The position numbers and the translations under genes were made by a program. 39,819 bases of DNA from Caldilineaceae bacterium (GTDB taxonomy: Bacteria; Chloroflexota; Anaerolineae; Caldilineales; Caldilineaceae), in NCBI GenBank assembly GCA_018003515.1, contig JAGNDO010000048.1, forward strand, positions 1 through 39,819. Direction: 5' to 3'. Of the stretch, positions 16,588 through 23,694 are shown piece after piece (the first letter of the stretch is position 1; each line of letters opens with the position of its first letter). Under the pieces are notes generated by a model, which saw only the letters and a list, made by a program, of their open reading frames with translations, searched no databases and was not told where the DNA came from.

Positions 16588-16874
16588 CTGTTTGCCCCAC
16601 CCACCCAAAAAATCCTCAACCAGTAACGCCTGTTGTCAATCCGCGCCTAGGGATCTCCTCAGAGTAGGACGGGGAACCGTGGAACAGGACACAAGTCCCC
16701 TTGGGCCGAGGACACGATTTATTCCAAAACTCCACGCCAAAACGCCAAAATTGGTGCTTGACACGTCAACCAATCCATGATACAAATAGATCAACCATGT
16801 GAATAATTTACTCGTATTGAATATATATTCAAACTGGACCGTAAGACACTTTCCCACTCACACTGGAAATTGCC
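16588..16874. promoter_or_regulatory. Probable control region of the transketolase operon
   Basis: No gene was recognised in these 287 bp. TTGACA at 16758-16763 with a 17-nt spacer before TACAAA (16781-16786) is a plausible promoter. The -35 lies in a small dyad ttgac-ac-gtcaa. A 16-bp perfect palindrome, ttgaatatatattcaa, is at 16817-16832, 43 nt before the first ATG. It is a candidate operator for the SorC-type regulator encoded at the end of the operon. Confidence 0.5.
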
Positions 16875-17735
16875 ATGTCTCTTTCAACCCTACACCTACA
16901 GCTAAAGTCCATCCACTATCGCAAGCGCATCTTTACGATGATCAAGCGGTGCGGTGCCGGCCATACGGGCGGCAGTTTGTCCTGCACGGACATTTTGAAC
17001 GTTCTCTATAACAATGTCCTGCGGGTCAGTCCAGAGACCTTCACGGACCCGAACCGGGATCGCTATGTCCAGAGCAAGGGCCATTCGGTTGAGGCGCTCT
17101 ATGCGGTGCTGGCGGATGTGGGCTTCTTTCATGAAGAAGAGCTAGATACCCTCAACCAGTATCAATCCCACTTTGTGGGCCACCCCACGCGCATGGTGAA
17201 TGGAATTGAGCAGAACACGGGCGCGCTGGGGCATGGGCTGCCCATTGCCGTGGGCATGGCCATTGCGGGTAAAATAGACCGGCGGGACTACAGGGTCTAT
17301 ACCCTCTTGGGCGATGGCGAACTGGCCGAAGGGTCCAACTGGGAAGCCTCCATCGCCGCCGCCCACTACAAGCTGGATAATCTGGTTGCCATCGTTGACC
17401 ACAACGGGTTGCAGATCACGGGCAAGACGACGGATGTGATGAGTACCGAACCCCTGGCGCAGAAATTCATGGCCTTTGGCTACGCGGTGCGCTCCGTGGA
17501 CGGCAATAATGTGGCCGACCTGGTTGATCTCTTTGCCCAGATCCCCTTTGCAGCGGGCAAGCCCAACATGATCATCGCCAACACGGTCAAGGGCAAGGGC
17601 ATCAGCTTCACCGAAAACGCGGTGGACTGGCATCATCATGTGCCCACGGACGCCGAATATGCCCAGGCCATGCAGGAATTGACCCACGCCGAAGAGATGC
17701 TGCTCGCATCCGCCCCCCGCCAGGAGAACACCTAA
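16875..17735 (+). CDS. Transketolase, N-terminal (TPP-binding) subunit
   Basis: A 286-residue half-transketolase. The thiamine-pyrophosphate motif starts at LLGDGELAEGSNWEA and ends at VAIVDHNGLQ, the GDG...N pattern that binds Mg-TPP. RCGAGHTGGSLSCTDILNVL and SKGHSVEALYAVLA carry the conserved His residues of the active site. The enzyme moves a two-carbon ketol unit between sugars; split transketolases are common in dedicated sugar pathways as well as in general pentose metabolism. The stop overlaps the start of the C-terminal subunit by one base (TAATG). It is the first gene of the operon. Confidence 0.92.
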   Translation: MSLSTLHLQLKSIHYRKRIFTMIKRCGAGHTGGSLSCTDILNVLYNNVLRVSPETFTDPNRDRYVQSKGHSVEALYAVLADVGFFHEEELDTLNQYQSHFVGHPTRMVNGIEQNTGALGHGLPIAVGMAIAGKIDRRDYRVYTLLGDGELAEGSNWEASIAAAHYKLDNLVAIVDHNGLQITGKTTDVMSTEPLAQKFMAFGYAVRSVDGNNVADLVDLFAQIPFAAGKPNMIIANTVKGKGISFTENAVDWHHHVPTDAEYAQAMQELTHAEEMLLASAPRQENT

Positions 17736-18667
17736 TGGAACTCGGACTCGCCAACTTGGAAGCGTTTGCCCAGACCTTGCTGCGCCTGGCCCAGCAAGAT
17801 CCTGACCTGCTGGTCGTGACCAGTGATTCACGGGGGTCTGGCAAGTTAGGCCCCTTTGGCAAAGCCTTGCCGGAGCAGATTATAGAGATGGGGATCGCCG
17901 AGCAGAATCTGGTCGGCGTCTCGGCCGGGTTGGCCTCAACGGGCAAGAGGGTCTTTGCCGTCTCCCCGGCCTGCTTTTTGACCACCCGCTCCTTGGAGCA
18001 GATCAAGAATGACGTGGCCTACTCGGACAACCCGGTGACGCTGGTGGGCATCAGCGCCGGGGTCAGCTACGGTGCCCTGGGGACAACGCACCACTCCCTG
18101 CATGATCTGGCGGCGTTGCGCTGTATCAACAACCTGGATATTGTGGTGCCGGCGGACAACTTTGAGACCCGGTCGGCCATTGAAGCCGCGGCGAAAAGCC
18201 CCCGGCCCCTATACATTCGCTTTGGCAAGCAGCGCATGCCCAATCTGCACGGGCCGGATGCCATCTTTGAACTTGGCAAAGCCATCACCCTGCTGGACGG
18301 CGACGACGTCACCTTTGTAGCCACGGGCGAGACGGTTGCCCCGGCGCTTTTGGCGGCCCAGCAACTGGCCAAAGAGGGCATTGCCTGCCGGGTGATCAGC
18401 ATGCACACCCTCAAACCCTTCGACAGCGAAGCGCTACTCCACGCGGCGACCCATTCGCGGGCGCTGATTACGGTGGAGGAACACAGCGTTTACGGCGGGC
18501 TGGGGGGCATCTGCGCCGAGACGTTGATGCAGGCGGGTGTCTCCCTCCCCTTTAAGATTGTCGGCATTCCCGATGAATATATGGTCACCGGCAGCCAAGC
18601 AGAAGTCTTTACCCATTACGGTATCTCGGCGGACGGGCTGGCCCAGACGGCCCGACAACTATTGTAA
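17735..18667 (+). CDS. Transketolase, C-terminal (pyrimidine-binding) subunit
   Basis: A 310-residue partner of the preceding gene. The TPP-activating Glu is in EMGIAEQNLVGVSAGLA, and the Rossmann-like C-terminal domain contains SMHTLKPFDSEALLHA and ITVEEHSVYGGLGG. The SAGVSYGALGTTHHSLHDLA loop corresponds to the donor-site loop of transketolases. It should form a heterotetramer with the N-terminal subunit in the cytoplasm. Donor and acceptor sugars cannot be assigned from sequence, and the associated kinase suggests a non-standard ketose. Fifteen other residues of the phosphate site were not checked. Confidence 0.92.
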   Translation: MELGLANLEAFAQTLLRLAQQDPDLLVVTSDSRGSGKLGPFGKALPEQIIEMGIAEQNLVGVSAGLASTGKRVFAVSPACFLTTRSLEQIKNDVAYSDNPVTLVGISAGVSYGALGTTHHSLHDLAALRCINNLDIVVPADNFETRSAIEAAAKSPRPLYIRFGKQRMPNLHGPDAIFELGKAITLLDGDDVTFVATGETVAPALLAAQQLAKEGIACRVISMHTLKPFDSEALLHAATHSRALITVEEHSVYGGLGGICAETLMQAGVSLPFKIVGIPDEYMVTGSQAEVFTHYGISADGLAQTARQLL

Positions 18668-18702
18668 AACCCACAACAACATACTTCTCCAGGTGGTCCA
18701 TT

Positions 18703-20187
18703 GTGAACACAAACAAAAGCATTCTGGCAATCGATCAGGGAACGACCAACACCAAAGCCATCCTTGTGAATCAGGCCGGGTTAGTTGTGCGCCAGGCGTC
18801 CCGGCCCCTCATCGTGACCTATCCAAAGCCGGCCTGGGTTGAGCAGGATGCCCAGGCCATCTGGCAAAGCGTGCGGGCGGTGATCGACGAGTGCCTGCAC
18901 GATCAGCCCGAAATCACGGTCATGGGCATCTCGAACCAGCGGGAATCGGTTGTGCTGTGGGAACGGGCCACGGGGCAACCCGTCGGCCCGTGCGTGATCT
19001 GGCAATGTCAGCGGGGGGCACCCCTTTGCCAGGAACTGAAAGCTCAAGGATTGGCTCCCCTGGTCCAGGCCCGCACGGGCTTGACCCTGGACCCCATGTT
19101 CTCGGCCAGCAAAATGCGCTGGCTGTTGGACAATGCGCCTGACGGCCATGCGCGGGCCGCAACCGGGGAACTCTGTTTGGGCACCGTGGATAGCTGGCTG
19201 TTGTTCAACCTCACCGGCGGGCAGGTCCACGCCTGCGATATGACCAACGCCTCCCGCACCCAGCTTTTTGACCTGCACCGGCTGCAATGGGACGATGACC
19301 TGCTCGGCCATTTCGGGATTCCCCTGGCTGCCCTGCCCCAGGTCAAGCCCTCCAGCACAATTTACGGCGAAACCGTCAAGCTGGGCAACCTGCCCGCCGG
19401 CATTCCCATTGCGGCATTGATCGGCGATTCCCACGCCGCCCTCTTTGGCCACGCCGGATTCCAGCCCGGCTCCATCAAGGCGACCTATGGCACTGGCTCC
19501 TCGTTGATGACGCCGACCGCCACGCCCATCACCTCGCAAAATGGCCTGGCCACCACCATCGCCTGGGCGCAGGGATCGCAGGTGACGTATGCCCTGGAAG
19601 GCAACATTTATGTCACCGGCGCGGCGGTGCAATGGTTGGGGAAGCTGCTCGATCTGGCCAATGCGCCCCAGGAGATCGAACGGCTGGCTGCCTCCGTGGC
19701 CGATGCGGACGGCGTCTATTTTGTGCCCGCCTTTGTGGGCTTGGGCGCTCCCCACTGGAACGATGCGGCCCGGGGCCTGATCACCGGGCTGACCGGCGGC
19801 ACGACTTCGGCCCATCTGGCCAGGGCCACGCTTGAGTCGATTGCCTATCAGATTCGAGATGTCTTTGACGTGATGCAGGCCGAGTCCGGCACCGAACTCA
19901 AGCAGTTGCTGGCCGACGGCGGCCCCAGCCAAAACGCCCTGTTGATGCAGTTTCAGGCCGACATCATTGGCTGTCCCGTCTTGCCCAGTTCATCCCCCGT
20001 GGTTTCGGCGATTGGGGCGGCCTATCTGGCCGGGTTGGCCGTGGGGGTCTGGGCTTCCCTGGCCGAAATCGGCGATCTGCCCCGCCCCCACGACACCTTT
20101 CAGCCAACCCTATCGCCGGCAGAGCGCAACCAACGCTATGGCGGCTGGCAAGCGGCGATGCAACGGACGACATTTCAGCCAGGGTAA
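18703..20187 (+). CDS. FGGY-family carbohydrate kinase (glycerol-kinase-like)
   Basis: A 494-residue two-domain ASKHA kinase clearly closest to GlpK in overall sequence: DQGTTNTK at 11-18, ISNQRESVVLWERATGQPV, WQCQRGAPLC, GTVDSWLLFNLTGG, TNASRTQLFD, and SIAYQIRDVFDVMQAESG. Compared with E. coli GlpK, R83, E84, W103 and D245 are kept (here R80, E81, W100, D242), but Y135, Q246 and F270 are replaced (here M132, S243, S267). That suggests a larger or different polyol or ketose substrate. GTG 18703 follows AGGTGG. It lies 35 nt after the transketolase genes and probably feeds them with a phosphorylated sugar. Confidence 0.85.
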   Translation: MNTNKSILAIDQGTTNTKAILVNQAGLVVRQASRPLIVTYPKPAWVEQDAQAIWQSVRAVIDECLHDQPEITVMGISNQRESVVLWERATGQPVGPCVIWQCQRGAPLCQELKAQGLAPLVQARTGLTLDPMFSASKMRWLLDNAPDGHARAATGELCLGTVDSWLLFNLTGGQVHACDMTNASRTQLFDLHRLQWDDDLLGHFGIPLAALPQVKPSSTIYGETVKLGNLPAGIPIAALIGDSHAALFGHAGFQPGSIKATYGTGSSLMTPTATPITSQNGLATTIAWAQGSQVTYALEGNIYVTGAAVQWLGKLLDLANAPQEIERLAASVADADGVYFVPAFVGLGAPHWNDAARGLITGLTGGTTSAHLARATLESIAYQIRDVFDVMQAESGTELKQLLADGGPSQNALLMQFQADIIGCPVLPSSSPVVSAIGAAYLAGLAVGVWASLAEIGDLPRPHDTFQPTLSPAERNQRYGGWQAAMQRTTFQPG

Positions 20188-20293
20188 AGGCAAGTCTGCC
20201 CCCCGGCCCCCAATTCTGGGGGAGATTGTGGACGATTCCCCCCAAAGTTGGGGTGTCAGGGGGGCGGACGATATTTCAGCCAGGGTAAAGGCA
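20165..20293. repeat. Palindromic insert flanked by 28-bp direct repeats
   Basis: ggacgacatttcagccaggg... at 20165-20192 recurs at 20266-20293 with one mismatch. The left copy contains the last codons and stop of the kinase gene. The 73 bp between them are G/C-run palindromes (ccccaattctggggg and ccccccaaagttgggg...cagggggg). The structure looks like a small repeat that entered the kinase-regulator junction by a duplication event. Confidence 0.8.
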
Positions 20294-20303
20294 TGGATTC
20301 AGC

Positions 20304-21260
20304 ATGGCTCGCATCGATGAACTACGACTCATCACCCAGGTTGCCCGCCTCTACTACGAGCGCGAGGTGAAACAGGCGGATATTGCGGCCCAGCTTGACC
20401 TTTCCCAATCGACGGTCTCCCGGCTGCTCAAAAAAGCCAAAGACGAACAGATTGTGCGCACGGTGATCTCGGTCCCGGCGGGTGCGTTCCCAGAACTAGA
20501 AGACCAACTCCAACAAACCTACACTCTCAAGAATGCCATCGTTGTCGATTGTGTGCGAGACGAAGACCCCATGCGGGAGATCGGGGCGGCGGCGGCCTAT
20601 TATGTTGAGACCACGCTCAAACAGGGCGAGGTGATCGGCATTTCGTCGTGGAGCGGCACGTTGCTGGCCATGGCCGACGCCATGCATCCCATCTCCCGCC
20701 AGACCGATGCCCAGGTTGTGCAGATTTTGGGCGGTGTGGGCAGTCCCTCTGCCGAGACCCACGCCAACCGCTTGACCGGGCGGCTGGCCTCCTTGACCAA
20801 TGGGGTGGTCCACTTCCTGCCGGCCCCGGGCTTGGTCGGTTCCGCCGAAAGCCTGCGGGTGATGCTCGAAGATCAGTTCATCCAGCAGACCTTCTCGCTC
20901 TTTGACAGCGTCACACTGGCCTTGGTGGGCATCGGCTCGGTGGAACCCTCTGCCCTTCTGGCCAGTTCCGGCAACATCTTTGCGCCCCAGGAGTTGGCGC
21001 ATCTGCTGGCCCAGGGGGCAGTCGGCGACATCTGCCTGCGCTTCTTCGACGAGCAAGGGCAGCCGGTGACAACATCGCTCAATGATCGGGTGGTCGGTCT
21101 TCGGCTTGAGCAATTGCGCACGGTTCAACGGGCGGTGGGGATTGCCGGGGGAGAGCGCAAGCTGGCGGCCATTCGGGGAGCCTTGCGGGGCGGCTGGATC
21201 AACGTGCTGATTACGGATCGATATACGGCAGAGAACTTGTTGGCTCAATCGGACATTTGA
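20304..21260 (+). CDS. SorC/DeoR-type sugar-binding transcriptional regulator
   Basis: A 318-residue regulator. The N-terminal helix-turn-helix (about 15-50) reads ARLYYEREVKQADIAAQLDL followed by SQSTVSRLLKKAKDEQIV, typical of SorC-family proteins. The rest is the sugar-phosphate-binding domain, with GISSWSGTLLAMADAM, VQILGGVGSP, and the C-terminal AVGIAGGERKLAAIRGAL. Such regulators bind phosphorylated sugars and control the adjacent catabolic operon. It is downstream of the kinase in the same direction, so the likely effector is the product of that kinase or transketolase. The ATG at 20304 follows the direct repeat described at 20266. Confidence 0.88.
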   Translation: MARIDELRLITQVARLYYEREVKQADIAAQLDLSQSTVSRLLKKAKDEQIVRTVISVPAGAFPELEDQLQQTYTLKNAIVVDCVRDEDPMREIGAAAAYYVETTLKQGEVIGISSWSGTLLAMADAMHPISRQTDAQVVQILGGVGSPSAETHANRLTGRLASLTNGVVHFLPAPGLVGSAESLRVMLEDQFIQQTFSLFDSVTLALVGIGSVEPSALLASSGNIFAPQELAHLLAQGAVGDICLRFFDEQGQPVTTSLNDRVVGLRLEQLRTVQRAVGIAGGERKLAAIRGALRGGWINVLITDRYTAENLLAQSDI

Positions 21261-21263
21261 TAG

Positions 21264-21389
21264 AAGCTGATGCGCTACATCTGCAAAAACGGCTTCACCC
21301 ACCCCGTCGCCATCAGCCAATCCAACATCGCCAGCGTTTTGGCCCAGGCATTTGAGACCTATTTGGGGGTATCCCCTCTCTGCTCCTGA
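21264..21389 (+). pseudogene. C-terminal remnant of an L-fucose-isomerase-like gene
   Basis: After an in-frame stop at 21261, codons from 21264 read KLMRYICKNGFTHPVAISQS, then NIASVLAQAFETYLG and a stop at 21387-21389. This closely resembles the C-terminal end of L-fucose/L-arabinose isomerase-family proteins, which usually finish with a CRNGFEHHVA...A...YLGW tail. Only about 40 residues remain and the YLGW end is altered (YLGVSP), so it is a decayed fragment. It lies directly after the sugar regulator, which suggests the operon once ended in, or was joined to, an aldose-ketose isomerase gene. Confidence 0.6.
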
Positions 21390-21594
21390 CTTCACGACGC
21401 CATTGCAGAAAAAGTCATCCCATGCTACCATTGTTCTATTCATTGCTGGATAATGATCGTTAGCGCCATCATGGCTCTCGGCACCGGTGATGTTGCTCGC
21501 TTCGACTCCGCCGCTCTATACAGCACGGGGCGCGACGAGAGTAATCTGTGAAGGGGTCCACCCCGGCGGTCACCCGTGAGTTAGGAGATTCAGT

Positions 21595-22041
21595 TTGGAC
21601 ATTCTTTCGATCGCAATCACTGTCTTTCTGGTAATGGAGACACTCAACATCTGCGTCCTCTACTTCTATCCGAACAGCAGCCTGGGGAATGGCGTGGGTG
21701 TCTTCAGGGCCTACGAGGAGTCGAAGTCCAATCCCGAGGCTCACGCCCTCATCAACTATCTCGTCAACTGGGTTGCGGGCACGAAACTCATTTTCGTAGC
21801 GCTGCTGATCGTGATCCTCGCCACAGGCAGCGCCACGACCAAGCTGCTTGCCGTGGTGGCCCTAATCCTGTCGATACTCTCGTTTTTCTGGCGGCTCTTC
21901 CCTGCGATTCGAAAGATGGATAGGGGCGGCTGGATTGCGCCCAAGGGCTACTCGCGAACGCTTGGGGTCATGATTGCCTGTTTCGTCGGCGGCTTCACGG
22001 CTGCGCTTGCCATGTTTCTGGTCATGAATCCGGGCGCATGA
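21595..22041 (+). CDS. Small integral membrane protein of unknown function
   Basis: A 148-residue protein with four hydrophobic stretches (about 3-24, 60-80, 83-102 and 126-143), so probably a four-helix inner-membrane protein. No motif tying it to a known function was recognised. The start is a TTG at 21595, chosen because AGGAGA lies 6 nt upstream, a strong ribosome-binding site, and the first helix begins at once (LSIAITVFLVMET). An apparently non-coding stretch of about 200 bp separates it from the isomerase fragment. There is no clear operon partner. Confidence 0.65.
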   Translation: MDILSIAITVFLVMETLNICVLYFYPNSSLGNGVGVFRAYEESKSNPEAHALINYLVNWVAGTKLIFVALLIVILATGSATTKLLAVVALILSILSFFWRLFPAIRKMDRGGWIAPKGYSRTLGVMIACFVGGFTAALAMFLVMNPGA

Positions 22042-22117
22042 CGCGACCCCGCCTGTGCGTCTAAGCCGGTGACCACCTCCCTCCACACCAAAATCCATCA
22101 GTCGGTAGGGCCAAAAA

Positions 22118-22177
22118 ATTTATCCAGATAAATCATTTGGGTTATCTGGATAAATGGTTCAACTCATCCAGATAAAT
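22118..22177. repeat. Three ATCCAGATAAAT sites, two forming a 14-bp inverted pair
   Basis: atttatccagataa (22118-22131) and ttatctggataaat (22142-22155) are exact complements with a 10-nt loop, and atccagataaat recurs at 22166-22177. Each site is itself a near dyad (TTATC-NN-GATAA). They lie in a 310-bp region between the membrane protein and the Phd antitoxin gene, and could be operator sites. Confidence 0.65.
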
Positions 22178-22280
22178 AGCGCCATCCCTCTGGTGCAATC
22201 TGCGCAGTGGACCATTGCCTCGATTTTTCCTCCTTTGACGATCTCCAAAAACACCATGATCAAAATCTCTTTGCCCTTCC

Positions 22281-22326
22281 TTGACAAACACCTGACCCAG
22301 ACTTACAATCTAGCCAGTCTAGCCAG
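22281..22326 (+). promoter_or_regulatory. Consensus promoter with 9-bp tandem operator for Phd/PIN pair
   Basis: TTGACA (22281-22286), a 17-nt spacer and TACAAT (22304-22309) are followed at once by two tandem copies of tctagccag (22309-22317 and 22318-22326). The ATG of the antitoxin is 25 nt further with GGAGG upstream. The tandem repeat covers the -10 end and start site, the expected place for autorepression. Confidence 0.8.
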
Positions 22327-22351
22327 TTAGAGTTTTTGGGAGGAGCAACCC

Positions 22352-22606
22352 ATGATCCAAAGTTGGCAATTGCAGGATGCCAAGAACAAATTCAGCAAGG
22401 TGATCGATGACGCCGTCCAAGTAGGTCCCCAGTTGATCACACGGCGCGGGGCCGAGGTGGCGATTGTGCTTTCGTATGCCGAGTATCAACGCATGGTTGC
22501 GGCCAAGTCGCCCCTCTCCATTTTTTTCCAGAATTCACCCTTGGCTGACGGGGAGCTTGATCTAAGCCGAGATCACAGTGGTCTGCGCGCAGAGTTTGAC
22601 CTATGA
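22352..22606 (+). CDS. Phd/YefM-family antitoxin
   Basis: An 84-residue antitoxin. The N-terminal WQLQDAKNKFSKVIDDAVQV and PQLITRRGAEVAIVLSYAEY is the textbook Phd/YefM fold, whose dimer binds operator DNA. The C-terminal PLSIFFQNSPLADGELDLSR is the flexible part that wraps the toxin. GGAGG lies just upstream of ATG. The stop overlaps the toxin start (ATGA at 22603-22606). It should repress its own promoter at the tandem 9-bp sites directly downstream of the -10 element. Confidence 0.92.
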   Translation: MIQSWQLQDAKNKFSKVIDDAVQVGPQLITRRGAEVAIVLSYAEYQRMVAAKSPLSIFFQNSPLADGELDLSRDHSGLRAEFDL

Positions 22607-23013
22607 ACTACCTTCTGGACACATGCGTCATCTCGGAATTCACCTCGAAACAGCCGGAACCGCAGGTGATCGAGTGGATGGACACGGTCAACGATGAAAC
22701 CCTCTACTTGAGCGCCATCACCATCGGGGAAATCCAACGGGGCATTGCCAAACTGCCCGACTCCCCACGCCGGGAAAAGCTGGAGAAATGGTTGCACGAA
22801 GATCTGTTCCTGCGCTTCAACGGTCGCATCCTGCCCCTGACCGCACAGGTCATGCTGACGTGGGGAAAGCTGACTGCCCAGGGGCGCACCCTCCCCGCTG
22901 GTGACTCCATGATCGCCGCATTGGCCCTCCACCACGACCTATGTCTTGTCACCCGGAACATCAAGGATTTTGATGGCACGGGCGTGACCCTGTTCAATCC
23001 CTGGCCGTCATAA
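22603..23013 (+). CDS. PIN-domain toxin (VapC/FitB type)
   Basis: A 136-residue PIN ribonuclease. LLDTCVISEFTSKQPEP at the N-terminus (with D and the first conserved Thr/Ser), the Glu in ISAITIGEIQRGIAKLP, and GDSMIAALALHHDLCLVTRN in the C-terminal half, with the final Asp in NIKDFDGTGV, form the acidic site. The DTCVISE and TIGEIQRGI style is the FitB/VapC group that pairs with Phd antitoxins. Coupled to the antitoxin by an ATGA overlap. The GNAT gene follows after 5 nt and may be co-transcribed. Confidence 0.92.
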   Translation: MNYLLDTCVISEFTSKQPEPQVIEWMDTVNDETLYLSAITIGEIQRGIAKLPDSPRREKLEKWLHEDLFLRFNGRILPLTAQVMLTWGKLTAQGRTLPAGDSMIAALALHHDLCLVTRNIKDFDGTGVTLFNPWPS

Positions 23014-23018
23014 CCCCA

Positions 23019-23492
23019 ATGCTCAAAATCGCCCTCCTCGCCGACCACCCAGAGGCTCTCCTCACCCTGACCCAATGGTTCCGCGCCCAGTGGCCCGACT
23101 ACTTCGCCGGGCGCACAGATGAGGACATGGCCCAGGATTTTCAAGGCGAAGCCCAACGCACCGGTCTGCCCGTGCGCCTGGTGGCCTTTGGGGACGACGG
23201 TACCCTGGCCGGCACGGTTGTGCTGCGCAAGCGGGCGATGGACGCCCTGCCCGACTTCAGCCCGGGCCTGGGCGGACTCTTTGTCACCCCAGCCCACCGG
23301 GGCGGAGGCGTGGGCAGCGCGTTGGTGCGGGCCGGCATGGACATAGCCCACACCCAGGGCCACGCCAGCCTCTACGCCGGGACCGCCGTGGCGGGCGGCC
23401 TGCTGGCTCGCTTGGGGTGGGAGCCGCTCACGACCCTCCAGCATGAAGACGAACGGCTGACCCTCTATCTCTACAAGTTCCCGTCTGCCTGA
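23019..23492 (+). CDS. GNAT-family N-acetyltransferase
   Basis: A 157-residue enzyme. The acetyl-CoA-binding loop is visible in LGGLFVTPAHRGGGVGSALVRAGMDIA (V-x-P-x-R-G-x-G-V-G), and LYAGTAVAGGLLARLGWEPL is the usual following beta-strand and C-terminal fold with the G-W turn. The acceptor substrate is not predictable. It sits 5 nt after the PIN toxin gene, raising the possibility of a toxin-antitoxin operon with an added acetyltransferase, though chance adjacency is equally likely. It ends shortly before the large palindrome at 23508-23669. Confidence 0.85.
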   Translation: MLKIALLADHPEALLTLTQWFRAQWPDYFAGRTDEDMAQDFQGEAQRTGLPVRLVAFGDDGTLAGTVVLRKRAMDALPDFSPGLGGLFVTPAHRGGGVGSALVRAGMDIAHTQGHASLYAGTAVAGGLLARLGWEPLTTLQHEDERLTLYLYKFPSA

Positions 23493-23507
23493 ATCAGGGA
23501 CGCGCAA

Positions 23508-23669
23508 GGGGGGAAATGAAAAGGGTGTGTTCAAAATGAGTTGGGCCGAGGAGTTCGCATTCTCAAATGCGAACGGCCCGGCATCTGAGGATGCCGACTC
23601 CACCAACTCATTTTGAACACACCCAAATGAAAAGGGCGAGCCGTCGGCTCGCCCTTTTCATTTCCCCCC
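23508..23669. repeat. Terminator hairpin split by a 99-bp inverted-repeat element
   Basis: An 18-bp outer arm (23508-23525) has its complement at 23652-23669. A complete 19-bp hairpin, aaatgaaaagggcgagccg (23625-23643) with its complement (23645-23663), forms the terminator proper. Between the two copies of aaatgaaaaggg (23514-23525 and 23625-23636) sits a 99-bp unit with 21-bp inverted ends (23523-23543 and 23604-23624) and two inner hairpins (gttcgcatt...aatgcgaac and ggcatc...gatgcc). It is best read as insertion of a MITE-like element into the shared terminator of the converging GNAT and membrane-protein genes. Confidence 0.85.
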
Positions 23670-23694
23670 AACAAGTATTCGTTATCTTGCGTCT

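Noticed and set aside
18781..19932. 383-codon minus-strand open frame opposite the kinase
   Set aside because: Antisense shadow; no family features.
21454..21551. Short 32-codon open frame between the isomerase fragment and the membrane protein
   Set aside because: No ribosome-binding site, no recognisable similarity, and length within chance expectation.
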